Of a stretch of DNA of 64,000 nucleotides, positions 9,147 to 19,320 are shown in pieces. How positions within the stretch are numbered: the first letter of the stretch is position 1; each line of letters opens with the position of its first letter. The notes under the pieces are model-generated. The model saw nothing but the letters and a program-made list of their open reading frames with translations. It was not told the origin of the DNA and ran no database searches. Source of the stretch: Paraspadella gotoi (Eukaryota > Chaetognatha); the NCBI GenBank assembly GCA_051294375.1, contig CM119265.1:7450629-7514628 (forward strand), given 5' to 3'. The translations under genes and the position numbers were made by a program.

Positions 9147-12123
9147 GTTGGCTCGGGCCCGACATTGTCGGCAACTTGCCAGTCGAAGACCGAGAAATCT
9201 CGGTCTTTGCGACGATGTTATCGCTCAGGGCCGATTTGACTTGAAAGGAATAAAGAAGCGACATCTATTGGTTGTTAAAGAATCGCGTTCGAAGGAGGAT
9301 TAAAGGTTTTAAAGAATTGAGAGACAATGATGATTGCTCACGAACGATTATCGAACTTTAATCTTTGCTTGAATCTTGTCTGGTAAGAAAAGATAATCTC
9401 TCGACTTAAATCTGCGTCAAGTCATTGAGGCACGTTCTTTGGCCACCTTACTCGGTCGTCGTAGTTGTCTAAGTGTTATTTAGTTATACACATGAGAATA
9501 GTAACCGGAAAAGGGTCTTGTAAACTTTTCAATAAGATTTATTACCCTTATTAACTAATACTTTTAAAAATTAAAACGTTGCATATTTCTCCTCCCTCCC
9601 CTTCCCGCGCCAGATGTCGCGGATGCCACCTGTCCGTCCACGCCAGATGTCACGATCAGTTATTGAGCGCCTGTCCAGCCGCTAAGCGCGCCACGCCGGG
9701 CGATGCTTCCCCGAAACTGGCGCGCATCACACTAAACGTCCCTCATCGATTCGTGAAAACGACTTTCAGGGCGCCGGCCTTTTGTCGGGTGGGGAAACCA
9801 ATTGTTCAGTGTGTATTATTATAAAATAAATAGTTTTTTGACCGTTTCTTATCGTTTTATAGTCTCATAGTTTTAAGTGAGATACCATAAACATAATATA
9901 AATTAAAGATCATCATTAAAGCAGTGTCAATAATTCTAGTATAAGTATCGTACTTACACGCCACAATACGAAATTTAAACAATCTGGTAACGATTGTAAC
10001 GTCATTTTTACCAACGCTTTCCAGCAATGCGGTCGAATGATTCACGGGATTCTCAAGCAGGGCGTCCGCTGCTCCGCCTGTGGTGTCGCCTGCCATTTTG
10101 CCTGCTGCAGAAGATCGCTGCGGATTGCGGTTTTTGGATCAAAGGCAGCTCGTTGCGTCGCGTTATCGCTTAATGAAATCTTCGAACAAAAGAGTGGTGA
10201 GGTTTCCAAGGCGAGAACAAAATATTATTGCTAGGCCGAAATTGAATTGAAATTCACGAATATTACGTTTGAATATTTGAATATGAATATTTGAGTATTG
10301 TGTGGAGACGATGCCGCGAGCAGTTTACGTTCCGTTGCAAACAAGGGTCCCGAAATTCGGATCGGACTGTAGTCCGTCACTACAGAGTGGGTTAGACGCG
10401 CCCGTCCCGCTTTTACTTAGGTGAATCAGCAGGGCGCGAATCCGAGTCCTTTGGGTTGGGAGGAGCTCGTGCAACCTTCCGGCGCCATAGGTGCTAGCTG
10501 ATTCACGGACGAGTAACGGGGTATGAAATACTACCGCTACAATTGATACTCTATTAGTTCGATCAACAAACCCCGTTTCCAAGGCGACCAATAAAGCGCA
10601 ACATGAGCGTCCCGCTCATCGACGACATGGCGGAGGCGGAGTTTCGATCTTCCGCCAAAACCCTGGAGGAGAACGACGTCGTGTTGAAGGCGCTGCGGAA
10701 GCGGCTCATCGAGAGGAAACGAAGGCTGGAGGCGGAGGCGAAACTAGGAAACGACGCCGAGAAAGAGAAAGGAAAGAACGACGGGAAAACGGTGAATACC
10801 GGCGCCGTAAGCGCCGTAAGCGCCGGTGACAACGACTCGGAGGAAGAGTCCATCATGGTAACCACGGTGACGCTGCGAAACTCAATCCCAACGCGGAAAC
10901 AGTCGTCAAGACGCGAAGACGGGTGGAAGGAGGCGTCGACGAGAGACTCCACTCTTCGAACTCTCGACGCCGTCGACGACGCTCCCCACGACGACGGCGC
11001 CTTCGAGGATCTCGATCTCCTCGTCCAACGCGTCTTCGGCGTCGAATCTCATCCCCTCAACAAACTCGACATCCTCCACGCGGAGTCGTTCCGGCGAAAG
11101 GCCGAGTCGGTCCTAGACGCCGTCGCCAAGTCATTCGTTGAAGACCGGCGGCGCCGTCACGCCTACGAGATCTTGGAGAAACGCGACGGGCGGCTCGAGG
11201 ACGCACTCGAGGCGCTGGCTGCGCTGCATCGAAAGCCCGCCGAGACGGACGGAGTCGGCGGCTGAAGCCACTCTAAGCGGAGATGTGTGGGAAGGCGCGG
11301 CGGTGGAAGGCGTGAGATGGTGGATATGGCGGCGTTGTACGAGGAGGCGGCGGACGAGGCGCTCCGGAGAGACGCCGAGTTTCTCGTGGAGGAGGTGGTG
11401 CTGGACAGGAATTGGGGCGCCATGCTGAGGGTGTATCGGTTGGCGGCGGTCGATGATGACGAGAAGTTAAAGCGGGTCTTCAGCAGGGGAAGCAACGAAG
11501 CGAAGGTAAGTTAAGTCGAGGGAGGAATGGGGGTAAGGGTGGCAAGGCTACTTGGTGGAAAATGTGGCAAATTAAAGCGGTTTTGCGATGGACTGAGTGT
11601 GTCATTCTCTATATGTCTGATCATACAATTACACATTAATACCTCGACCAACAGATCGGCGTTCCCCTCGAATTCCTCCCCCGCGACTATGTACCCCTCC
11701 GCCGCCACCGTCGCACCGACCCGCGCCGCTTCAGCCGAAAGCGCCGTCGTCATGGATACGAAGATGTCGTCCGAATCCTCCGCCGGATGGTCGAGTCGGA
11801 GAGCATCCTCGAGAAGTTGGAATGCGTCGTCGAAGCCGCCAAGTCCGTCTGCGTCTGCGCGGCGAGGATACAGATGGCGCGTGGGGTGGTCGAGGAGGAA
11901 GAGGAGGAAGAGGAGACAGGAAAAACAAAAGACGAGATCGAAGCGAGACTGTCGACGGGTGGCGCTCTCTCTTGGGGAGAGACGGAAGATGAAAAACAAA
12001 AGGCAAAGACGATAAGGAGCGAAAAGGAAGAAGACGCTGACATCTCGCTAAATAACGACAATAACAAGGAAGACACGGACAGGGAGAAACAAAAGAACAC
12101 GGAAAAAGGCGTCAAGATCGACG

Positions 12124-12163
<40 letters not shown>

Positions 12164-12809
12164 ATCTTTGCGTCAAAGTCAACAAAATGAGAAGCAAATC
12201 GATGAACAACAAAAGAAGGCAGCGACGACGTCGACAGCGACGACGAAGACGACGACAACGACGACAGCTGTCGTGACGACAAATACAGCGACGAAAACAA
12301 CGACGAAAACAGCGACGAAAACAACGACGACAACAGCAAATAACGAACAAGGTTTTGTCGACGCCTCTACTTTTTTCGATGTCGAATCTTCGAAAATCGA
12401 CGCCTCCGGACGATTGAAAATCTCGGCGCCGATTCAGCTTCAACCGGCGCCAGAGCCAAATTTTGTCGCCACCAATCCGCCAGCCGACGCCGCCGACGCC
12501 GCCTCGCCCGACCTTGTGGCGGCGATGGCTCTGGCGATGCTGAAAACGCGCCGGTTTCTCGTCGCCGCCGAAATCGACGCCGTCTCGAGAGTCTTTTACG
12601 CGCCGCATCGAACGGCGGAGGAGCATTGCTGCATAGGAATGCTGCAAAGGGCCAGGGAGTTGCTGTTGGGCATCGAGGTTGAAGAGGGGGAGGAAGATCA
12701 GGAGGAAGAAGAGGAAGAAGAAGAGGAGGAACAGTTAAGAGAGGAAGAGGAGAAGAGAGAGACGAACTACGAACCTCCGTGGCACAACAGACTCGATTTT
12801 CTTATGTGA
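8923..12809 (+). CDS. Tandem-C1, VPS9-domain protein (probable endosomal Rab GEF family)
   Basis: Best-supported gene of the window. Exons: 8923-9146, 9614-9788, 10025 to about 10161 (3' end unresolved), 10584-11505 and 11655-12809 (stop TGA 12807-12809). Introns of 467, 236, about 420 and 149 nt have GT-AG borders and matching phases except at the third. The order is: acidic N-terminus, C1 finger 1, C1 finger 2, a charged and probably helical region, then a VPS9 domain. C1 domains bind diacylglycerol or act as protein-binding fingers; VPS9 domains catalyse GDP/GTP exchange on Rab5-group GTPases on endosomes. I know of no common animal family with two C1 domains ahead of VPS9, so no symbol is given. 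The chosen ATG has a good start context (aaaaATGG). An in-frame TGA at 11263-11265 and degenerate VPS9 motif residues need attention. Confidence 0.7.
9614..9788 (+). CDS. Exon 2: end of C1 domain 1 and start of C1 domain 2
   Basis: Acceptor CGCGCCAG, donor CGG|GTGGGG. Joined to exon 1 it gives C-x2-C-x13-C-x2-C-x4-H-x2-C-x7-C, ending CRGCHLSVHARCHDQLLSAC, the exact C1 spacing. After a 22-residue linker, HRFVKTTFRAPAFC opens a second C1 (H-x12-C). The reconstruction of two canonical zinc patterns across introns is strong evidence for the exon borders. Confidence 0.75.
10025..10161 (+). CDS. Exon 3: rest of C1 domain 2 (3' end uncertain)
   Basis: Acceptor GCTTTCCAG at 10024. Reads QCGRMIHGILKQGVRCSAC and GVACHFACC, giving C-x2-C-x13-C-x2-C-x4-H-x2-C with exon 2. 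The closing Cys expected seven residues on is missing; the next Cys is in KAARC. The end at 10161 was chosen because it is the only GT that keeps phase with exon 4, but that donor (GTTATC) is weak. Stronger donors at 10130, 10197 and 10202 break phase. Confidence 0.55.
10360..10510. ncRNA. Structured intronic element, tRNA-like or SINE-like
   Basis: Dense nested dyads: CGGACT/AGTCCG (10364-10377), an alternative stem CTGTAGT/ACTACAG (10367-10385), CGCGCCC (10397-10403) with GGGCGCG (10432-10438), and GTGAATCAGC (10421-10430) with GCTGATTCAC (10497-10506). A B-box-like gcgcgaatccgag follows. It lies in the third intron of the C1/VPS9 gene. It could be a tRNA-derived SINE or another folded RNA; no known family is recognised. 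Confidence 0.35.
10584..11505 (+). CDS. Exon 4: charged helical region and start of VPS9 domain; in-frame TGA
   Basis: Opens after ccgtttccaag and ends at a perfect AAG|GTAAGT donor. The first 220 codons are rich in Glu/Lys/Arg and likely helical (KALRKRLIERKRRLEAEAK). The end carries AEFLVEEVVLDRNWGAMLR and DDDEKLKRVF, typical of the helical layer preceding the VPS9 core. Between them the frame holds TGA at 11263-11265. From about 11250 to 11315 the shifted frame reads ESAAEATLSGDVWEGAAVEG without stop, so two compensating small indels explain it better than a true stop. Confidence 0.6.
11655..12809 (+). CDS. Exon 5: VPS9 core split by a low-complexity insert
   Basis: Acceptor TCGACCAACAG, phase 0. 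Starts IGVPLEFLP, then YEDVVRILRRM and ILEKLECVVEAAKSV, matching the first VPS9 helices. About 205 codons of Glu runs, a 12-Asp run and Thr-rich sequence follow (about 11887-12500). The second VPS9 half then reads SPDLVAAMALAML and AEEHCCIGMLQRARELL. An acidic tail ends NRLDFLM-stop. In active VPS9 domains the second half has a DD-x2-P motif and a Tyr/Thr pair; here the first Asp and the Pro are lost, and Cys and Gly replace Tyr and Thr. The insert has no stop in over 600 bases, so it is probably translated. Confidence 0.65.
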
Positions 12810-12890
12810 AGGAAAGTAAGAGAAAATGCATTATCACATGATTGAAATGATGTGTAAAATGGCATGGCACTGAAGATTTAGCATGAAACA

Positions 12891-12896
12891 ATTAAA
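12891..12896 (+). terminator. Candidate polyadenylation signal ATTAAA
   Basis: ATTAAA lies 82 bases after the stop of the C1/VPS9 gene, followed by T-rich sequence. ATTAAA is the commonest variant of the animal poly(A) signal. Confidence 0.45.
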
Positions 12897-12899
12897 TGT

Positions 12900-14622
12900 C
12901 GTAGTTTTTCGAATATTTCTTTACCTTTCAAACAACGATCGGTAAGGTTTTAATGAGAACGCAGAGAGTCAAAATATGGCAAGTTATAGTTACAGCTAAT
13001 TAAATTATTAAATTAGATATACATAGTTTTATGTAGATCGCTGTTATCATCCAGAATTTCAAAACCACTGTCAATAATTTTTTTCATTCGTCGCGTTCCA
13101 GACTGGGTTGTGCTTTTTTGGGATTTTTTAGTGACGAACCCGTTTTATTTTCTGTTTTTTTTTTATCTGGATTGAGTTTTATATTTTTTGTTTCGGTTTG
13201 AATTTCTCTTTCCTCTCCTCTTTATCAAATTGGGGCACCTCCCTGAGTCTCTGCCCTCAAAACGTCTTCCGTTGTCCTCGATTCAATCGTTAATTTCCTC
13301 GCTTTATCTTCCTTCTCCCTTTTTCCTTTTTTTCCTTCTCCTTTTTCCTTTTTTTCTACTCCTTTTTCCTTTCCTCCATCACCCTTTTACTCCCTTTTAA
13401 AAATCCACCTCCGACAGGGAGCTCAATCTCTCATTCTTTCCGTCTCCTTCTTTCCTTTCCTTTCCTCCTTTTCTTTCCTTTCAATTCTCGCTCGAGAGTC
13501 TCCTCGTTTTTTACAATATTTCATGGCTTTATTTGGCTCCTTTTAATGTTTGGCATAATAATCCGCGTGGCCCGCCAATGTTTCTTTCAATTCTTTCCCT
13601 CGCCAACTCTCTCTCTCTCTCTCTCTCTAGAGCGCCCACCCTCACAGAGACTTCTCTCCCCTTCTCCCCCACCCACTCCCCCTCCACCCTTTGCCCATTT
13701 CATCCTCGCGAAAAGCTCAGGCGTTGACAGGCTGAAGGCAGCCAAACCTCATAAAGCTTGCTACGCGTCGGTAATAAGCAGAACATCTGCAACCTCCTCG
13801 CTCTTTCTTCTCTCTCTCGTCTCCGTCATCGTCTCGTTCTGCTCTTCGTCTGCGATCTCTGCTCTGCTCGGTCCGTTCTCTCTCATTCTCTCCTCGTTCT
13901 TCTCTCGGGTCTCATCATCGTCACTCTCTCCTCGTCTGCTGCTCTCTCGCTGCCCGTGTTTTTTTTTCCTTTATCCGGCCAGAAAACAGAAGTGGAAGGA
14001 TGGGAAAAGCGCCAAAAGACGGAAGAGAGAGGAAAGAGAGTGAGANNNNNNNNNNNNNNNNNNNNNNNNNNNNNNNNNNNNNNNNNNNNNNNNNNNNNNN
14101 NNNNNNNNNNNNNNNNNNNNNNNNNNNNNNNNNNNNNNNNNNNNNNNNNNNNNNNNNNNNNNNNNNNNNNNNNNNNNNNNNNNNNNNNNNNNNNNNNNNN
14201 NNNNNNNNNNNNNNNNNNNNNNNNNNNNNNNNNNNNNNNNNNNNNNNNNNNNNNNNNNNNNNNNNNNNNNNNNNNNNNNNNNNNNNNNNNNNNNNNNNNN
14301 NNNNNNNNNNNNNNNNNNNNNNNNNNNNNNNNNNNNNNNNNNNNNNNNNNNNNNNNNNNNNNNNNNNNNNNNNNNNNNNNNNNNNNNNNNNNNNNNNNNN
14401 NNNNNNNNNNNNNNNNNNNNNNNNNNNNNNNNNNNNNNNNNNNNNNNNNNNNNNNNNNNNNNNNNNNNNNNNNNNNNNNNNNNNNNNNNNNNNNNNNNNN
14501 NNNNNNNNNNNNNNNNNNNNNNNNNNNNNNNNNNNNNNNNNNNNNNNNNNNNNNNNNNNNNNNNNNNNNNNNNNNNNNNNNNNNNNNNNNNNNNNNNNNN
14601 NNNNNNNNNNNNNNNNNNNNNN
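12900..14622. other. Pyrimidine-rich spacer and 577-base gap
   Basis: C/T-rich DNA from 13190 to 13990 (repeated ccttttttccttctccttttt units around 13320-13370 and a (CT)n run at 13610-13629), then N from 14046 to 14622. The Ser/Leu/Phe-rich open frames here follow from the composition. No gene supported. Confidence 0.6.
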
Positions 14623-14770
14623 GGAGAAGTTTAAAGGTGAGTATGGAAGTAAGGCCAGGTTCTTGCTGAAGGGTGGGTTAGTCTCGGGTGGGACGCCCGT
14701 GGAGACGCAGACGCCGATCGATCGAAAAGACGATGAAAGCGACGACGACGACGACGACGATGGAGGCTGA
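14623..14770 (+). CDS. Possible terminal exon of a gene hidden in the gap
   Basis: Immediately after the N gap a frame reads EKFKGEYGSKARFLLKGG, then VSGGTPVETQTPIDRKDD, and closes with an Asp-run and TGA. AATAAA follows at 14792-14797, only 22 bases downstream, as in compact animal genes. Against this, AAAG|GTGAGT at 14636 is a perfect donor, so the exon may instead end there. Product unknown. Confidence 0.35.
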
Positions 14771-14797
14771 GAATAATGTAGACGATACAGAAATAAA

Positions 14798-15834
14798 ATG
14801 TTTGAAACATAAAGAAATACTGTAAAATGTTTTGAGGGTTTCAACTTTTAGAACCTACTATTAACCATATTTCATTTACGGTATTTAAGTATTGATTCTT
14901 TCTTTCTTAGTTTTTTTTTTCTCGTTTGTTTGTTTATTTATTCTTCTGTTTTTTGTTTAATAAACATGGCGAGGATGACAAAGACGAAGAAGACAACAAC
15001 AACTTCAGAGTCGACGGCGAATTCGGTTAGAATAGAGACGGAGACGAATTTAAAGAGAGAGAGAGAGAGTTTGAGACGGTGAATAGAGACGGAGAGAGAG
15101 AGAGGGAGCGACAGGAGGAGTAAACAGTTGGGGAGACGAAGCGAAAAGAGAAAGTGGATTGTAGGCCTTACAATGAAGGGGGAAGGGAGGGAGAATGAGA
15201 ATGGGGGAAAGGAGAGAAAGGGGGAGGAGAAGTAGAACATAGTTTTGGGTTCGGGCTAAATTCGGGCGTTTGAGCAAAAGGAAGTGAGATGGGTTCAAGA
15301 CTAAGACTAAGAAAAAAAAATTTATAAATTGTTTAAACACATAAAAATACGACTGAAATAGTTGACATCCAATCAACAATAATTGTAAGTACTGTTACGA
15401 AATAACAAACTCTTATATTTCGATGAAAATCAATTTCTTTACTTTTCCCGATGCTCTTCTGTTCATGTCTTGCTGACTCGATTAGTAGCGACATCTTTTG
15501 TTTTACTTTGAATTCAAGTATTTACTAAAGTACAGATTCCGTTGCATTGCACGGCGGTCTCTGATTGCTCCACCGATTCAACGGATTCAAACTTCGTTTT
15601 GACGACTTGTTAGTCTTTCACTGCGTTTTTACTGCTTTCTTAGATTGCAATATAAACACTTTATAGATACTTTAAGAATAAGATAATTTGTGATCGCTGG
15701 ATTGGTGAACTTTTTTGTTAGAGAAGCAACCCTTTTTTGGTACAATTTTGGCTTCAGAAACAAGTAAGAAAAGACTCTTAAAACTTTAATACATTTGCTG
15801 AGTTTGTATTAAATGTCTTGTTACCTTTGCCCAG
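14798..15834. other. Spacer without a supported gene
   Basis: AT-rich DNA with a GA-rich patch at 15050-15240. Minus-strand frames over the patch are Ser/Leu/Phe-rich shadows of the repeat. Nothing else stands out. Confidence 0.6.
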
Positions 15835-16024
15835 GATTTCTAACCCTCATCTCTACATAAAGTCAAGTCGCAGCTTCATCGATTGTCGGCCAGCTTTGCT
15901 CGTCGACGCCGGGCTGTCGAGACTTTGTCGTCCTCAACTACTGAGTGTCTTTGACCGGCGCCATCGTCTCCTCTTATTTATTCAGGAATCCCATCGATTT
16001 CTTTGCGCCGTGTTCGCCCGGAAA
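15835..16024 (+). CDS. Possible exon, unknown protein
   Basis: A good acceptor (ttacctttgcccag) precedes an open frame of 63 codons reading SNPHLYIKSSRSFIDCRPAL and LVDAGLSRLCRPQLLSVF, with a moderate donor AAA|GTTAGC. Composition is more balanced than the surrounding repeats. A second acceptor (ttatttattcag at 15984) could start a shorter version. No family recognised; it may be a chance frame. Confidence 0.3.
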
Positions 16025-16329
16025 GTTAGCGAGTCAATGATAACCAGCTTTCTGAAATAAGTTCGAAACAAGTACTGAGATAAGATCAATTCGACAATGC
16101 GTTTAAACCAAAGATAATAAATAACTACAACAGCCTCGTTGACAACAACACCGGTAAAAGACTCAATTTTCCGACAACTCAATTCTCGTAATTCTTGATA
16201 GCGACGACAAACGACGACGACGACGACAAACGACGACGACGACGACAAACGACGACCGAGAAGAATCTCGGCGTCGAAGTCCGAAGACAAATTCCCGCCA
16301 GCGACCGACGACGACGACGACGACGATGA

Positions 16330-17103
16330 AGACGACGAACACGACGACCTCTGAGGACGACAAATCTTTGTCAGAGAAAACCGCGCGAAATTGGATTCGA
16401 CGACGACGATGACGACGACGACAACAAAGATGAGGACGAACGCAGAGGGCGTGTCGCGTCGAAGGCGACGAAAGACGGAAAACCGAAAAGAGACGATGAA
16501 GACGACGAAAACAATGACGACGACAACGACGACGACGAATTTCAAAAACTGCGAAACTCGACTTCCGACGAGAGAATCCAACGTAGGAAAAGAAGGACGA
16601 CTAGCAGAGACGATTGCGGCGAAGTCGGCGGCGACGATGGCGGAGAAGAAAGCGACGAATCCCCAGGTCAAAGGCGAAGACTGGCTCCGGAGACAAGGAG
16701 GAAGGTCACGGCGAAACCTTTGAGGACGAAGATGGTGACGACGATGAAGACAAAGGCGATGACGATGACGAAGGCAACGACGAAGGAGAACCTCGCCCGG
16801 TCATTTGCCAATGACGACGACGACGACGACGACGACGACGAAGAGGGCAAGGTCACGGAATTCCATCCCCGGCAACGACGTCGCTCGTCTTGTTTACGAC
16901 TCTCGCCGTCGTTGGACGCGATTCAATGTAATTGGCCTAATTGTACGTTTGTTCTCGATGACGCCAGGCTGCAACGAAAGAACGATGAGAGAAAAAGAGA
17001 GAGAGGGCGCGATAGTGTGGAGCGGACGAGAGAGATTGAGGAACACGCCGCCTATCCTAAGGCCCACACCGTCCTACCCGGCATGGCCCCACAAACGCTG
17101 TAA
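16330..17103 (+). CDS. Long acidic reading frame over (GAC)n-rich DNA
   Basis: Open for 257 codons after a TGA at 16327-16329. It is Asp/Glu-rich at the start (eight Asp after EIGF) and Arg/Lys-rich in the middle, with nine Asp at 16812-16838. A less repetitive end contains QCNWPNCTFVLDDARLQRK. Around 16680-16810 another frame is more acidic (EDEDGDDDEDKGDDDDEG), so a frame change is likely there. First ATG in frame is at 16720; an upstream exon may supply the start. Function unknown. It may also be only an expanded triplet array. Confidence 0.35.
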   Translation, partial: RRRTRRPLRTTNLCQRKPREIGFDDDDDDDDNKDEDERRGRVASKATKDGKPKRDDEDDENNDDDNDDDEFQKLRNSTSDERIQRRKRRTTSRDDCGEVGGDDGGEESDESPGQRRRLAPETRRKVTAKPLRTKMVTTMKTKAMTMTKATTKENLARSFANDDDDDDDDDEEGKVTEFHPRQRRRSSCLRLSPSLDAIQCNWPNCTFVLDDARLQRKNDERKRERGRDSVERTREIEEHAAYPKAHTVLPGMAPQTL

Positions 17104-19320
17104 TGGACAACACCACCGTCCGGACCCGTCTCCCGATAATCGAGAGACGAGACCGAGATGAGAACGAGCAGAGAGAGATAGCAACGGATGAGTAGATACT
17201 TCCCGCTCTCCTCTAGGCAGACGACGATCACGATTATAACCACATGAGAGAGATGAGGAATTAACGATATTTAAAATGTCCAAAAAAAGGAGTGTATATG
17301 GGAGGAAGAAAGTTAGACGGAGAAAAAGCCGTAGGAAAGCCATCAAATTCATTGACGGAAGACAAAAAAAAAAAAAAATACCTTGAGTTTTTCACAAAAT
17401 TATAATCTTAGTTCTATTTATTTCCCTTACTTGTCGTTTCCAGGCGGAGAAAAATTGTGAAGCAAAAATAGAAAAAGGAGTAAAAAAAAAAATAAAATGT
17501 TATTTCAATTTTCGTTTTTCGTTTTTCGTTTTCCGTTTCGGGTTTTCGGTTTAACCGGCATCAAGAAGTCTGCACTCAAACGCAGAAAAACCGAATCCTC
17601 GCAAAACTGAAATTTTCCAGACGCCAACTGGAAAAAATGGAGGAAAAAAGATGAGGAAAAAGGGAAAAAAAAGGGGAAAAAAGGAAGAACAGAAATAAAG
17701 GGGAAATAAAAAATCTGAAAAAAGTCCATGCGTGAGTAGATATTGAAAGGTAAAACCCAGTAGTTATTTGATAGTCAACGTAAGTAGTTTGTCACACGAG
17801 ACTATTAAATCATCAGATTTCATCTGGAGAAAAGTATACAATATTACTTTTTCAAGAACGAATCCTTGAACTTAAAGTCATAGATAATATCAAAACCAAC
17901 TAATCTCAAAAGTACAGCGAGCAATCAAACCTAAATTATAAATGAAGGATGGCATACAATTTGAAAGAATTTCATTGACCAAAAGTAATGGAAATTTCGT
18001 TTGATCTAAAAACCTTTTTTGTCTCAACATCTGTGCGTTTGTGTTTTACACATTCACCCACGTCAATTTCTTCAGCGCCACTGTGCTGCTTCTCTGTTTT
18101 CCATTCGCTCTGTCTTCTCTCTCTCTCTCTCTCTNNNNNNNNNNNNNNNNNNNNNNNNNNNNNNNNNNNNNNNNNNNNNNNNNNNNNNNNNNNNNNNNNN
18201 NNNNNNNNNNNNNNNNNNNNNNNNNNNNNNNNNNNNNNNNNNNNNNNNNNNNNNNNNNNNNNNNNNNNNNNNNNNNNNNNNNNNNNNNNNNNNNNNNNNN
18301 NNNNNNNNNNNNNNNNNNNNNNNNNNNNNNNNNNNNNNNNNNNNNNNNNNNNNNNNNNNNNNNNNNNNNNNNNNNNNNNNNNNNNNNNNNNNNNNNNNNN
18401 NNNNNNNNNNNNNNNNNNNNNNNNNNNNNNNNNNNNNNNNNNNNNNNNNNNNNNNNNNNNNNNNNNNNNNNNNNNNNNNNNNNNNNNNNNNNNNNNNNNN
18501 NNNNNNNNNNNNNNNNNNNNNNNNNNNNNNNNNNNNNNNNNNNNNNNNNNNNNNNNNNNNNNNNNNNNNNNNNNNNNNNNNNNNNNNNNNNNNNNNNNNN
18601 NNNNNNNNNNNNNNNNNNNNNNNNNNNNNNNNNNNNNNNNNNNNNNNNNNNNNNNNNNNNNNNNNNNNNNNNNNNNNNNNNNNNNNNNNNNNNNNNNNNN
18701 NNNNNNNNNNNNNNNNNNNNNNNNNNNNNNNNNNNNNNNNNNNNNNNNNNNNNNNNNNNNNNNNNNNNNNNNNNNNNNNNNNNNNNNNNNNNNNNNNNNN
18801 NNNNNNNNNNNNNNNNNNNNNNNNNNNNNNNNNNNNNNNNNNNNNNNNNNNNNNNNNNNNNNNNNNNNNNNNNNNNNNNNNNNNNNNNNNNNNNNNNNNN
18901 NNNNNNNNNNNNNNNNNNNNNNNNNNNNNNNNNNNNNNNNNNNNNNNNNNNNNNNNNNNNNNNNNNNNNNNNNNNNNNNNNNNNNNNNNNNNNNNNNNNN
19001 NNNNTCACCGTACGATCGATGATTAATAAATTATATCCTATAAATTATAATAGAAAACTTATGACGTAAGTCATATAATAGATTTACTTTAGAATTAGTC
19101 CTAGAGTAAATATATTTACCTCTCCTCCTCAGAAGAACAGAGATTGTCCCATTTATCCGCATTAATTTTTTTTTCTCGCCTATTTGTTTGCTTAATTTCT
19201 TTTTTCTCTTCCTTATAATAAATCTTCTTTTATAATTATTTCTATATTTCTTTTCTTTTAATTTTTTTCCTTCATAATCAACCTAATTCATCCTCTCGAT
19301 CCCTTAGCCTCTCTCTCTTA
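17104..19320. other. Spacer and the largest N gap
   Basis: AT-rich DNA, a short tandem of ttttcg(t) at 17511-17545, a (CT)n lead-in at 18115-18134, then 870 N (18135-19004). No gene seen outside the gap. Confidence 0.6.

Noticed and set aside
15982-16671. A 229-codon minus-strand frame rich in Val and Ser
   Set aside because: Its Val runs are the complement of GAC arrays and it looks like the shadow of the acidic plus-strand frame.
18046-19008. Frames of over 300 codons around 18-19 kb
   Set aside because: They run almost wholly through N bases and carry no information.
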